Shown piece after piece: positions 1 through 6,449 of a stretch of 10,237 nucleotides of DNA (positions within the stretch are counted from its first letter, which is position 1; each line of letters starts with the position of its first letter). Location of the stretch: positions 1 through 10,237 of the forward strand of contig SKWF01000015.1 of NCBI GenBank assembly GCA_007129085.1, written 5' to 3'. The notes beneath the pieces are model-generated. The model was not told the DNA's origin, did not search any database, and was given only the letters and a program-made list of their open reading frames with translations. This DNA comes from Balneolaceae bacterium (lineage in GTDB: Bacteria; Bacteroidota; Rhodothermia; Balneolales; Balneolaceae). The position numbers and the translations under genes are program-made.

Positions 1-9
1 GTGTGCTAT

Positions 10-41
10 TTTGGTGATAAGTGGTAATAGCGCTATATTTA
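10..41 (+). promoter_or_regulatory. Candidate Bacteroidota-type promoter upstream of mltF
   Basis: TTTG at 10-13 is followed after 20 bases by TATATTTA at 34-41, seven of eight matches to the TAnnTTTG -7 element known from Bacteroidota primary-sigma promoters. The spacing is close to the usual one for this class. Transcription would begin near 48 and give a leader of about 190 bases before the mltF start codon. The match and spacing are seen directly; promoter activity is inferred. Confidence 0.4.
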
Positions 42-239
42 GATAATTAATTACTTGGGAGAACAACTTAATACTTGTTCAAAACTGTACAATAGTTAAT
101 GCGCATAATGTTTAGAAATATTCGTTTAAACGATATCTCGTAAATAAGGGTTAAGTGCATGGGGCTTTTAGCGTAACAAAGTAGATAAGAAGTAAAACTC
201 TGTTTTGTTAGGCTTTCAACAGGAACGAACCTGTAAATT
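42..239 (+). other. mltF leader region, no gene seen
   Basis: This non-coding stretch precedes mltF. It contains a perfect 12-base palindrome, TCGTTTAAACGA, at 122-133. Near the start codon are two helices that cannot form together: CTGTT (200-204) with AACAG (218-222), or ACAGG (219-223) with CCTGT (230-234). An AGGAA at 221-225 lies in the second helix but is about 14 bases from the ATG, which is far for a ribosome binding site. I recognise no known riboswitch. Confidence 0.4.
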
Positions 240-1775
240 ATGATACACACTGATACAAATTACAACCTGAAAAGGTCGGGGAGAGAACTGGTATTTGGCT
301 TTCTTTTTCTCTTTGTGATCTCCTGCTCTGCAGATGAAGATCAGATTGAACAAGTTGAACCAACTATGGATGATGGACTCTCCGTATCCTATGTAGAGCC
401 CGTTCAGAGAGATCTGGCCGAAATTCGGAATCAGGGAGTGTTGCGGATGATTACTCAATACAGCTCAAACACCTATTTCTTAAATCAGGGGATTGAAGTA
501 GGGTTTGAATACGAGATGATACGCGAGTTTACACGAGAAAATGATTTAGCACTCGAAGTTGTAATTGTCGGACCGGACGAAAATCCGTTTGACATGCTGA
601 ATAGTGGGCAAGGGGATGTTATTGCTGCTAATTATACCATCACGCCGGAACGAAGAAATATTGTAAACTTTACCCGTCCTTACAATTTAGTAGATCAGTT
701 AATTGTATTCTCATCCGAAGTAGAGACGATGCCGGGTAGCCTTGAGGAGTTGGCAGAGTCTCAAATACCAATCTCTGTACGCAGAAACAGCTCTTACTAC
801 AATAGATTAATGGAGTTGGTTGAGGAAGGGTACGATTTGAACGTAAAGATTATTCCAGGTGAAATGGATACAGAAGCGACGTTGGCTGAAGTAGCTACAG
901 GTAATTTACAGGCTACAGTAGCTGATGACAATATGTTTGATGCTGCCAATCGCTATGTAGATGGCCTTTTTCCCGGTCCAAAAATTGCAGAAAAGGATAC
1001 GATCGCATGGGCAATACGAAAAAACGCCCCGGATCTTGAGGCACAGATGAATCAATTTCTCTATAAACATTTTCGTTTTACTGCAGATAGGGAGCGCCCA
1101 AGGCGGTCAACATTTTTGAATATTCTTCAGCGAAGATATTTCCAGGAGAGTACTCAGATTGCTCAGTATTATAATCCTGAGTGGCAGTATCAAACCATCG
1201 GTACAATATCTCCATACGATGAGATGATTCGAAGTGTAGCTGACTCTGCGGATGTTGATTGGCTGCTATTAACGGCTATGATAGCTCAGGAATCGGAATT
1301 TAATCCAAATAGTAAAAGTTGGATGGGTGCCGTTGGGTTGATGCAGGTTATACCCCGTTTTGTAGAAACAGAATATGAACAGCTGTACGATCCCATTACA
1401 AACATCAAAGAGGGCACGCGAATTATCAAAGAGCATCTTGAGCACTACTCCTACATGGATGAAGAGAACCAGTGGGCGTTTGCACTTGCAACGTACAATG
1501 CCGGCATGGGGCATGTTGCGGATGCGAGAAGGCTAGCCATCGATCAGAATAAAGATCCGAATGAATGGGAAAATGTGGCCGATGCACTTCTGAAACTAAT
1601 GCAGCGTCGGCATTATCAAGAGGCACGGCACGGATTTGCGAGAGGTATTGAGACTGTGCAGTACGTAAATGAGATAAAAAACAGGCACCGAACCTACGAA
1701 GCGATTATAGCTCTCTCAGAACATCATCAAAACAGAGGGCTATTCGGTATTATGGATGAAGCCAGTATTAACTAA
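240..1775 (+). CDS. mltF: MltF-type membrane-bound lytic murein transglycosylase (lipoprotein)
   Basis: The 511-residue product would cleave the MurNAc-GlcNAc bond of peptidoglycan with formation of 1,6-anhydroMurNAc, acting in the periplasm from a membrane lipid anchor. The N-terminus has a basic stretch, a hydrophobic segment (about 17-28) and a lipobox-like VISC with lipidated Cys29. Residues about 60-285 resemble a family 3 solute-binding domain (GVLRMITQYSSNTYF, GQGDVIAANYTITPERR). Residues about 325-480 form an SLT goose-type lysozyme domain with catalytic Glu351 in AQESEFNP, the GAVGLMQ motif (363-369) and YNAG (419-422). Length and domain order match E. coli MltF (518 residues). The ATG at 240 is the only sensible start because the signal sequence begins close behind it; no good ribosome binding site is visible. 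The TAA stop overlaps the stop of the convergent phosphatase gene. Confidence 0.93.
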   Translation: MIHTDTNYNLKRSGRELVFGFLFLFVISCSADEDQIEQVEPTMDDGLSVSYVEPVQRDLAEIRNQGVLRMITQYSSNTYFLNQGIEVGFEYEMIREFTRENDLALEVVIVGPDENPFDMLNSGQGDVIAANYTITPERRNIVNFTRPYNLVDQLIVFSSEVETMPGSLEELAESQIPISVRRNSSYYNRLMELVEEGYDLNVKIIPGEMDTEATLAEVATGNLQATVADDNMFDAANRYVDGLFPGPKIAEKDTIAWAIRKNAPDLEAQMNQFLYKHFRFTADRERPRRSTFLNILQRRYFQESTQIAQYYNPEWQYQTIGTISPYDEMIRSVADSADVDWLLLTAMIAQESEFNPNSKSWMGAVGLMQVIPRFVETEYEQLYDPITNIKEGTRIIKEHLEHYSYMDEENQWAFALATYNAGMGHVADARRLAIDQNKDPNEWENVADALLKLMQRRHYQEARHGFARGIETVQYVNEIKNRHRTYEAIIALSEHHQNRGLFGIMDEASIN

Positions 1776-3499
1776 TCTACTTTGAAGATTAACAGTGTGA
1801 TGTCATCATACTGTTTGTTGTTACTGAATTGATATACATCAGAAACAATACTCTGCTGAATGGTTTTGGCTGACTCTTTCCGGTTAGCGAGAATGCACTC
1901 TTTAAGCCGCTCTTCACCATACTCTTCTGTTTCATCTTTGTTAAGAGATTCGTTTACTCCATCGGTATAACAAACTACGATATCTCCGCTTTTCAGCTCA
2001 ATCTTATCTTGTTCATATGGAGCCGTCGCTTTTATGGCTCCGAGCAGTAAACCGCCTTCACTTAACTCTTGGAATTCAGATGAATCAGCGGGTAGGTACA
2101 GTGGAGGGTTGTGCCCCGCATTCACATAGCTGAATACCCTTTTTTTGTGAAAGTATTTTCCCCAGAAAAAGGTTATGAATTTATCAGCAGGGGTGTTTTT
2201 GAAGATCAGGTTGTTGATTCTCTCAGAGGCAGCAGCAAGTGTTATATCAACCGGAAGCAGAACATGCAACATAGATTGAAGGTTAGCCATTAGTAGGGCC
2301 GCGGGAACTCCTTTGCCTGTTACATCAGCGATGGCAAAAACATGGTTGCCATCCGGTGTTTGTGCAATGTCGAAATAGTCGCCGCCTACCTCGCTCGATG
2401 ATTTTGTAACGGCTGAAAGATCGAGCCCTTCTACGTTTGGAATAGGATCGGGAAGGAGGCCGATTTGGATTGATTTGGCAATGGAGAGTTCCTCTTCCAT
2501 TCTCTCTTTTTCAATTCTTTCTTCAATCAGATAAGTTTTTTGAATAGCGTTTATAGCCAGGTTCGCCAGTGATTTTAAGAAGTTAAAATCGGATTCAGAA
2601 AATGGTTTTTCGTTAGCCCGCTTACCTACCCCTATTACAGCTACTTTATCATTCTGTATGGAGATGTCTAACAGTGTGGATATGTTGTTTTCTTCCAAGA
2701 ATGGAATTTTTTCTGCAAGCGCTGTATCTACCGGAGTTACATCATTCGCGGCATAAAACACCGCTTCACTTATCTCATCGTTGATGGCCGACTTTAAATT
2801 ACTAGAAGCCAATGGTGTAATGGAGTCTTCACTTTTGTATAGCAGAAAAAAAGAACGGACGAAGAGCTGGCCGAGAAGTGCAAATTTGAAAATTCGAGAT
2901 ATCTTTTCCCTGTCTGTCAACAGATTAAACTCTTTGGAGAGGTCAAATAGTGTATTTAGTTCATGTATCCGTTGATCGAGATTTCGATTTGTGGTTTTAA
3001 GCTCATCAAACATCCTGGAGTTGGCAATTGCCGAAGCGGATATAATGGTGAGGCTCTCAACAAACTCAAGTTCATGCTCTTGGAGTTTTTTGCCATTAGG
3101 CCGTCTTCCAATAAACAGAAAGCCGATATGGCGGTTGCTGGTTCGTAAGTTAAAAAACAGACTTCCCTCCATGTTATCTGTCAAATTCGGAAAAAGGCCC
3201 GGCTCTTCATCATACAGCACATAAGGTTGCTGGATGTTAACCTTACTTTCGTCGATATCTACAGGGCCTTCAGGCAGGCGTACGCTCCCTTTCTTTTTAA
3301 TGATGCTGTAGCCGGTTGATTCCGGGTCATAAAAAAGAATTGCTGTACTGGATACGAGTAATTTTCCCATAATAATTAAGAGAAGATTATCCAGTACAAA
3401 ATCCGGACTTCTTGATTCAATGAGCATACGGCTTGTTTCGAGCACCGTTTTTAGCTCAAACCGGGAGTTTTGTTGATCCGTATCTGTTTGCTTATCCAA
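1772..3499 (-). CDS. GAF-domain PP2C (SpoIIE/RsbU-type) serine/threonine phosphatase
   Basis: Predicted cytoplasmic metal-dependent phosphatase that would dephosphorylate the STAS partner encoded upstream and so release it to bind the kinase. With a TTG start at 3499 it has 575 residues: a first GAF-like domain (about 17-162), a helical linker, a second GAF-like domain (about 182-322), a charged helix with the usual pre-catalytic AKSIQIGLLP, and a SpoIIE/PP2C domain (about 362-574). Metal-binding aspartates are visible in GGDYFD (Asp374), IADVTGKG (Asp392), CYTDGVNE (Asp513) and YDDITLL (Asp565/566). No membrane segment is seen. An in-frame ATG at 3568 would add 23 residues, but these overlap the conserved end of the kinase gene by 68 bases and look like a shadow of it, so I prefer the TTG one base after the kinase stop. 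The GAF ligand or signal is unknown. Third gene of the operon. Confidence 0.9.
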   Translation of the reverse strand: MDKQTDTDQQNSRFELKTVLETSRMLIESRSPDFVLDNLLLIIMGKLLVSSTAILFYDPESTGYSIIKKKGSVRLPEGPVDIDESKVNIQQPYVLYDEEPGLFPNLTDNMEGSLFFNLRTSNRHIGFLFIGRRPNGKKLQEHELEFVESLTIISASAIANSRMFDELKTTNRNLDQRIHELNTLFDLSKEFNLLTDREKISRIFKFALLGQLFVRSFFLLYKSEDSITPLASSNLKSAINDEISEAVFYAANDVTPVDTALAEKIPFLEENNISTLLDISIQNDKVAVIGVGKRANEKPFSESDFNFLKSLANLAINAIQKTYLIEERIEKERMEEELSIAKSIQIGLLPDPIPNVEGLDLSAVTKSSSEVGGDYFDIAQTPDGNHVFAIADVTGKGVPAALLMANLQSMLHVLLPVDITLAAASERINNLIFKNTPADKFITFFWGKYFHKKRVFSYVNAGHNPPLYLPADSSEFQELSEGGLLLGAIKATAPYEQDKIELKSGDIVVCYTDGVNESLNKDETEEYGEERLKECILANRKESAKTIQQSIVSDVYQFSNNKQYDDITLLIFKVD

Positions 3500-3500
3500 A

Positions 3501-3926
3501 CTATGAGTTACGGTTTTTGCACATTTCCATTTTGTTTTTGCCGTTGTCCCTGGTGTAGGAAACGTCATCCATCAGGGAATGGATTAAATACACTCCCATC
3601 CCTCCACGTTTTTTCTGCTTGATCTGTTTTTCTAAGTCAGGTCGCTCGTAGGTATCTAACTTAAAATTTTTACCATCATCAGTTAATTTTACGCATAGTT
3701 TTTTAGGAGTAAAAATCAATAATATATCGATCGTTTTAGATTCGTCATTCTTATATGCATGCTTGATGATATTTGTTACCGCTTCATCAACAGCCAGCCG
3801 GATTTCATCAATCTGCTTTTCCGAAAAACCGTTTTTACCTGCATGTCGGCCGATGAAATTTCTAACCTCAGACAAGTTGCTCGTAGAGGCTGAAATATCG
3901 AGTTGATATGTAACTCTGTTTTTCAA
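3501..3926 (-). CDS. RsbW/SpoIIAB-like anti-sigma serine kinase (HATPase_c_2)
   Basis: This 141-residue GHKL-fold ATPase is expected to phosphorylate the STAS protein encoded just upstream and to bind either that protein or another target, as RsbW and SpoIIAB do. The N box is DEIRLAVDEAVTNIIKHAY with Glu48 and Asn52, the G1 region is LTDDGKNF (Asp83/Asp84, Gly85), and the G2 region is RGGMGVYLI (Gly108-Gly111). The end, DDVSYTRDNGKNKMEM, matches the usual C-terminal strand. There is no DNA-binding or transmembrane domain. The start is TTG: an in-frame TAA lies five codons upstream, and the first internal Met is residue 110, beyond the N and G1 boxes. The gene begins 18 bases after the STAS stop, and its stop directly precedes the phosphatase start. 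The target besides the STAS protein is unknown. Confidence 0.9.
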   Translation of the reverse strand: MKNRVTYQLDISASTSNLSEVRNFIGRHAGKNGFSEKQIDEIRLAVDEAVTNIIKHAYKNDESKTIDILLIFTPKKLCVKLTDDGKNFKLDTYERPDLEKQIKQKKRGGMGVYLIHSLMDDVSYTRDNGKNKMEMCKNRNS

Positions 3927-3944
3927 AGTAGTTCGGGTCTTTTA

Positions 3945-4295
3945 CTACCGATTGGAAAAATTGTTAATGGCATCTGATTCATCATCCAAAATGTCGTAAA
4001 GCGTGGGAAAACCGAGTAAATCGAACACATTGTACACCTTGTCGTTCATATTGGTGAGTTTGATATCTCCACCATCACTGCGCACATCCTCGATATAGGC
4101 CATAAACACTCCAAGCCCTGCACTGGCGATATATTCAAGATTGGAACAGTTAACAATAATTTCCGATCTGTTTTGATTAATCAGATCCTTTAATGCATCC
4201 TCGAGCTGCGAAGCAGTATGCGCATCAAGCTCTCCATGTAGGTCCAGAATACTGAAACCACTCTGCGTTCTATGTTTAACTGAGAAATTTTTCAT
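3945..4295 (-). CDS. STAS-domain anti-anti-sigma factor (RsbV/SpoIIAA-like)
   Basis: This single-domain STAS protein of 116 residues is the likely substrate of the kinase and phosphatase encoded downstream. It shows the family signatures: LHGELDAHTASQLEDAL near the N-terminus, then IIVNCSNLEYIASAGLGVF. Ser58 in YIASAGLGV aligns with the phosphorylated Ser58 of B. subtilis SpoIIAA (MDSSGLGV). The preceding Asp and following Ser of SpoIIAA are both Ala here, a variation I believe is common outside Bacillus. The protein is about ten residues longer than the minimal domain, with an acidic, Asn-rich tail. It is the first gene of the three-gene minus-strand operon, so the promoter should lie between 4296 and about 4396. 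The ATG at 4295 is well placed just before the first STAS strand. Confidence 0.92.
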   Translation of the reverse strand: MKNFSVKHRTQSGFSILDLHGELDAHTASQLEDALKDLINQNRSEIIVNCSNLEYIASAGLGVFMAYIEDVRSDGGDIKLTNMNDKVYNVFDLLGFPTLYDILDDESDAINNFSNR

Positions 4296-4396
4296 ACTTA
4301 AATAATATTGAGTAGAAGTATTAGGTATGTAAATATAGAACTAAGAACTGTTGTGGGAAAGGAGATTACGAAAAAGAGGTGGAGAAGTTTCAGAAG

Positions 4397-4435
4397 GGAA
4401 AAAAATAAGGCATCACACGTATCCGGTGTGATGCC
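4397..4435 (-). terminator. Rho-independent terminator on the minus strand
   Basis: GGCATCACAC (4409-4418) pairs perfectly with GTGTGATGCC (4426-4435) across a seven-base loop. Read on the minus strand the hairpin is followed by TTATTTTTTTCCC, a good T-tract; on the plus strand no T-run follows. It therefore ends a minus-strand transcript arriving from the SPOR gene side and insulates the STAS operon. Confidence 0.8.
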
Positions 4436-4462
4436 CTGACTATTCATCAAGAGAGACGCTAC

Positions 4463-4538
4463 TTGAGCGCAATAGAAAGTACCAAAATTGGGGGTTAATC
4501 CACAACTAAAAATGGTATAACTTTCTATTTAAGCTCAA
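4463..4538. repeat. Long imperfect inverted repeat (possible structured 3' UTR or small RNA)
   Basis: TTGAGC (4463-4468), AATAGAAAGT (4471-4480) and ACCA (4481-4484) are mirrored by TGGT (4513-4516), ACTTTCTATT (4520-4529) and GCTCAA (4533-4538). This gives about 20 base pairs with small internal loops. A short inner helix can form between TTGGG (4488-4492) and CC-A-CAA (4500-4505). Neither strand shows a T-run directly after the repeat. In the minus-strand transcript it lies between the SPOR stop codon and the terminator at 4435. Function unknown. Confidence 0.6.
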
Positions 4539-4606
4539 TTTACGTGTTAACATCTAAGTGTTTACAACTATACGGGTATTATTTCCGGCAGTTTTAAAAC
4601 TTTTTA

Positions 4607-5083
4607 CTATTTAATTCTCGATATCCAAGAGTCGGTATTGTATTCAGACGCCAGTTTATCCTTCATGTTTTGAGCCATTTCTTCCGAATCAAATGTACCC
4701 AAACGTACTCTAAACCAAATATCTCCGGTATCAGAGTCTCCATATTCTACCACGTATGCGCGGTCATATCCTCTATCCTGCCATTCAGCTGCGTTTCTTT
4801 CTGCTTTTTCTTCTGATCGCCACGATTCGATTTGTACGGTATAGCTTCCATCATCCGAAAAAACAATATCAGGTTCAGCTTCAGCTGCTGCTATGCTATC
4901 TTCTCGCGCTTGTGCTATGCTATCCTGCCTCATCTGTTCCATTTCCTGTTCGTAAACTTGTTCGAGAGAGTCTTGGACCGCTTGTTGATCTACCTCAGGC
5001 TGGGGTTGTTCGGTTTCTCCACAAGCGTGCAGTAAAAAAATAGCAGAAAGCATTAGGACAATATAGCTGATGTAGGTTTTCAT
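4607..5083 (-). CDS. SPOR-domain lipoprotein
   Basis: This 158-residue protein is predicted to be a periplasm-facing lipoprotein that binds peptidoglycan. Residues 1-20 form a signal sequence ending in the lipobox LHAC, with lipidated Cys21. Residues about 30-70 are a Gln/Glu-rich, probably helical linker with DSIAQAR and DSIAAAE repeats. Residues about 79-156 are a SPOR domain (YTVQIESWRSEEKAERNA, then FRVRLGTFDSEEMAQNMKDKL). SPOR domains of characterised proteins such as FtsN and DamX bind glycan strands lacking stem peptides at division sites; that this one does so is inference. It has no catalytic domain. It is transcribed away from the ABC ATPase gene and appears monocistronic, ending at the terminator near 4409. 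No Shine-Dalgarno sequence precedes the ATG. Confidence 0.9.
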   Translation of the reverse strand: MKTYISYIVLMLSAIFLLHACGETEQPQPEVDQQAVQDSLEQVYEQEMEQMRQDSIAQAREDSIAAAEAEPDIVFSDDGSYTVQIESWRSEEKAERNAAEWQDRGYDRAYVVEYGDSDTGDIWFRVRLGTFDSEEMAQNMKDKLASEYNTDSWISRIK

Positions 5084-5295
5084 AATAGTAGTTGAATTAT
5101 TTGTGGGGTGATCTTGATTAATTCTTCATAAGTGATAATAAAAATAAATTTGATCAATCCACCAATTAATAAATAGAACCATAAATATGGAGCTTTTGTT
5201 TATAGAATGGTAAAAAATGCGTAATTTAAATAGACTGATTATAAATAAGGAATAAATCCTTTCAGCAGTTTAATTAGGCCAATAAATAACTGAAG

Positions 5296-6336
5296 ATGTT
5301 ACTTGAAGTAAATAAAATTGAGAAGGAGTTCGAAAAGGGGAATCCTGTTGTCAAAAAAGCAGAATTTCAAGTTGGCCGTGATGAAATTTTTGCCCTTCTG
5401 GGGCCAAGTGGTTGTGGAAAAACAACTACGTTACGTTTAATAGCCGGCTTTGAAACTCCCGATAGTGGTGAAGTTTATCTAAATAAGCAGTTGTTGTCAT
5501 CTGTTGATAAACATGTAGCCCCACAAAAGCGAGGAATAGGTTTTGTATTTCAGGATTATGCGCTTTTTCCTCATATGTCTGCTTTGGATAATGTAGCATT
5601 TGGCCTGCAAAACTTACCCCGACATAAGCGCAAGGTGTTTGCTGAAGAAGTTTTATGCCGTACGGGAATGGGGGATTTTAAGGATCGAAGCCCATCGGAC
5701 CTTTCGGGGGGACAGCAGCAGCGTGTAGCATTGGCGCGTGCAATTGCTCCTGAGCCGGAATTAATTCTGCTTGATGAACCATTTTCGAACCTAGATGCCA
5801 TGCTTCGCACAACAACGCGAAAAGAAGTTCGGTCGATTATTAAAAAAGCACGAATGAGCGCTGTGTTGGTGACTCACGATCAAGAAGAGGCCCTCTCTTT
5901 TGCGGATAGGGTAGCCGTAATGAATGAGGGCAGAATTGAACAGATCGGTACGCCGGAAGAGGTGTACTATAAGCCCAAAACGAAATTTGTAGCTCAATTC
6001 CTTGGAAAAACGAATCTATTTGAAGTGGATGTAGAAAACTCAGATTTTATTCATACCAACCTGGGTCATGTTCGCTTAAATTGTCGGGCTCAAGGCCATG
6101 TAACATGTTCTATCCGTCCAGAGCACCTAACCATAGAAAAACCAAATGGCGAAACAGACGAGTCGAGACTGGGAATAATTGCGGCAAGAGAATTTAAAGG
6201 GCATGATATCACCTACCATGTTGAGTATGGTGGGGATCGGTACATTGTGCACACGGATAACCGTGTAATTTTTGAGCCCAGTGATGAAGTAGTTGTAAAG
6301 CCGTTGGAACCGGCAGTAGTTTTGGAAGATAATTGA
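5296..6336 (+). CDS. ABC transporter ATP-binding protein (FbpC/PotA-like importer ATPase)
   Basis: This 346-residue cytoplasmic ATPase would power an importer by binding two inner-membrane permease subunits. All nucleotide-binding elements are present: Walker A GPSGCGKTT (36-44), Q-loop Gln86 in FVFQDYALFPH, signature LSGGQ (136-140), Walker B LILLDE (156-161), D-loop SNLD (164-167) and switch His194 in VTHDQEEA. The C-terminal part (about 235-340) is a TOBE-like regulatory domain with SIRPEHLTI, as in the CUT1/ferric-iron/polyamine/sulfate subfamilies. FVFQDYALFPHMSALDNVAFGL and the length point to the Fe3+ (FbpC) or spermidine (PotA) branch, but substrate cannot be fixed. No permease or binding-protein gene is adjacent: the gene is flanked by a divergent SPOR gene and a convergent OmpA gene, so its partners are encoded elsewhere. 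It ends at the shared terminator at 6392-6424. Confidence 0.9.
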   Translation: MLLEVNKIEKEFEKGNPVVKKAEFQVGRDEIFALLGPSGCGKTTTLRLIAGFETPDSGEVYLNKQLLSSVDKHVAPQKRGIGFVFQDYALFPHMSALDNVAFGLQNLPRHKRKVFAEEVLCRTGMGDFKDRSPSDLSGGQQQRVALARAIAPEPELILLDEPFSNLDAMLRTTTRKEVRSIIKKARMSAVLVTHDQEEALSFADRVAVMNEGRIEQIGTPEEVYYKPKTKFVAQFLGKTNLFEVDVENSDFIHTNLGHVRLNCRAQGHVTCSIRPEHLTIEKPNGETDESRLGIIAAREFKGHDITYHVEYGGDRYIVHTDNRVIFEPSDEVVVKPLEPAVVLEDN

Positions 6337-6391
6337 TAGAAGTGAGAAAAGGCTTTCCAGACTTGGCTTAGCTCAAAAAATATAGACAAAT

Positions 6392-6424
6392 AAAAAAGGC
6401 GAGTTTTTCAACTCGCCTTTTTTT
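6392..6424. terminator. Bidirectional rho-independent terminator
   Basis: GGCGAGTT (6398-6405) pairs with AACTCGCC (6410-6417) across a four-base loop, with six A on the left (6392-6397) and seven T on the right (6418-6424). It can end both the plus-strand ABC gene and the minus-strand OmpA gene, which converge here. Confidence 0.9.
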
Positions 6425-6449
6425 ATAAATCTTTATATCGAAAGATAAC

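Larger units (their letters stand above)
4296..4606. other. Intergenic region with terminator and long inverted repeat
   Basis: No convincing gene lies between the STAS and SPOR genes. The right part holds an imperfect inverted repeat (4463-4538) and the middle a minus-strand terminator hairpin (4409-4435 plus T-rich tract). The left part, about 100 bases of purine-rich plus strand (4296-4396), must hold the partner-switching operon promoter; I see no strong TTTG/TAnnTTTG pair there on the minus strand. The SPOR transcript would have a 3' untranslated region of about 200 bases if it ends at this terminator. Confidence 0.6.

Noticed and set aside
3500..3568. Extended N-terminus of the phosphatase from ATG 3568
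   Set aside because: The 23 extra residues lie over the conserved kinase C-terminus in another frame and show no family similarity; the TTG at 3499 avoids the overlap.
5145..5152. Exact TAnnTTTG (TAAATTTG) upstream of the ABC ATPase
   Set aside because: No TTTG or TTG lies 19-21 bases upstream, and the leader would be about 140 bases; alone the octamer is too short to call a promoter.
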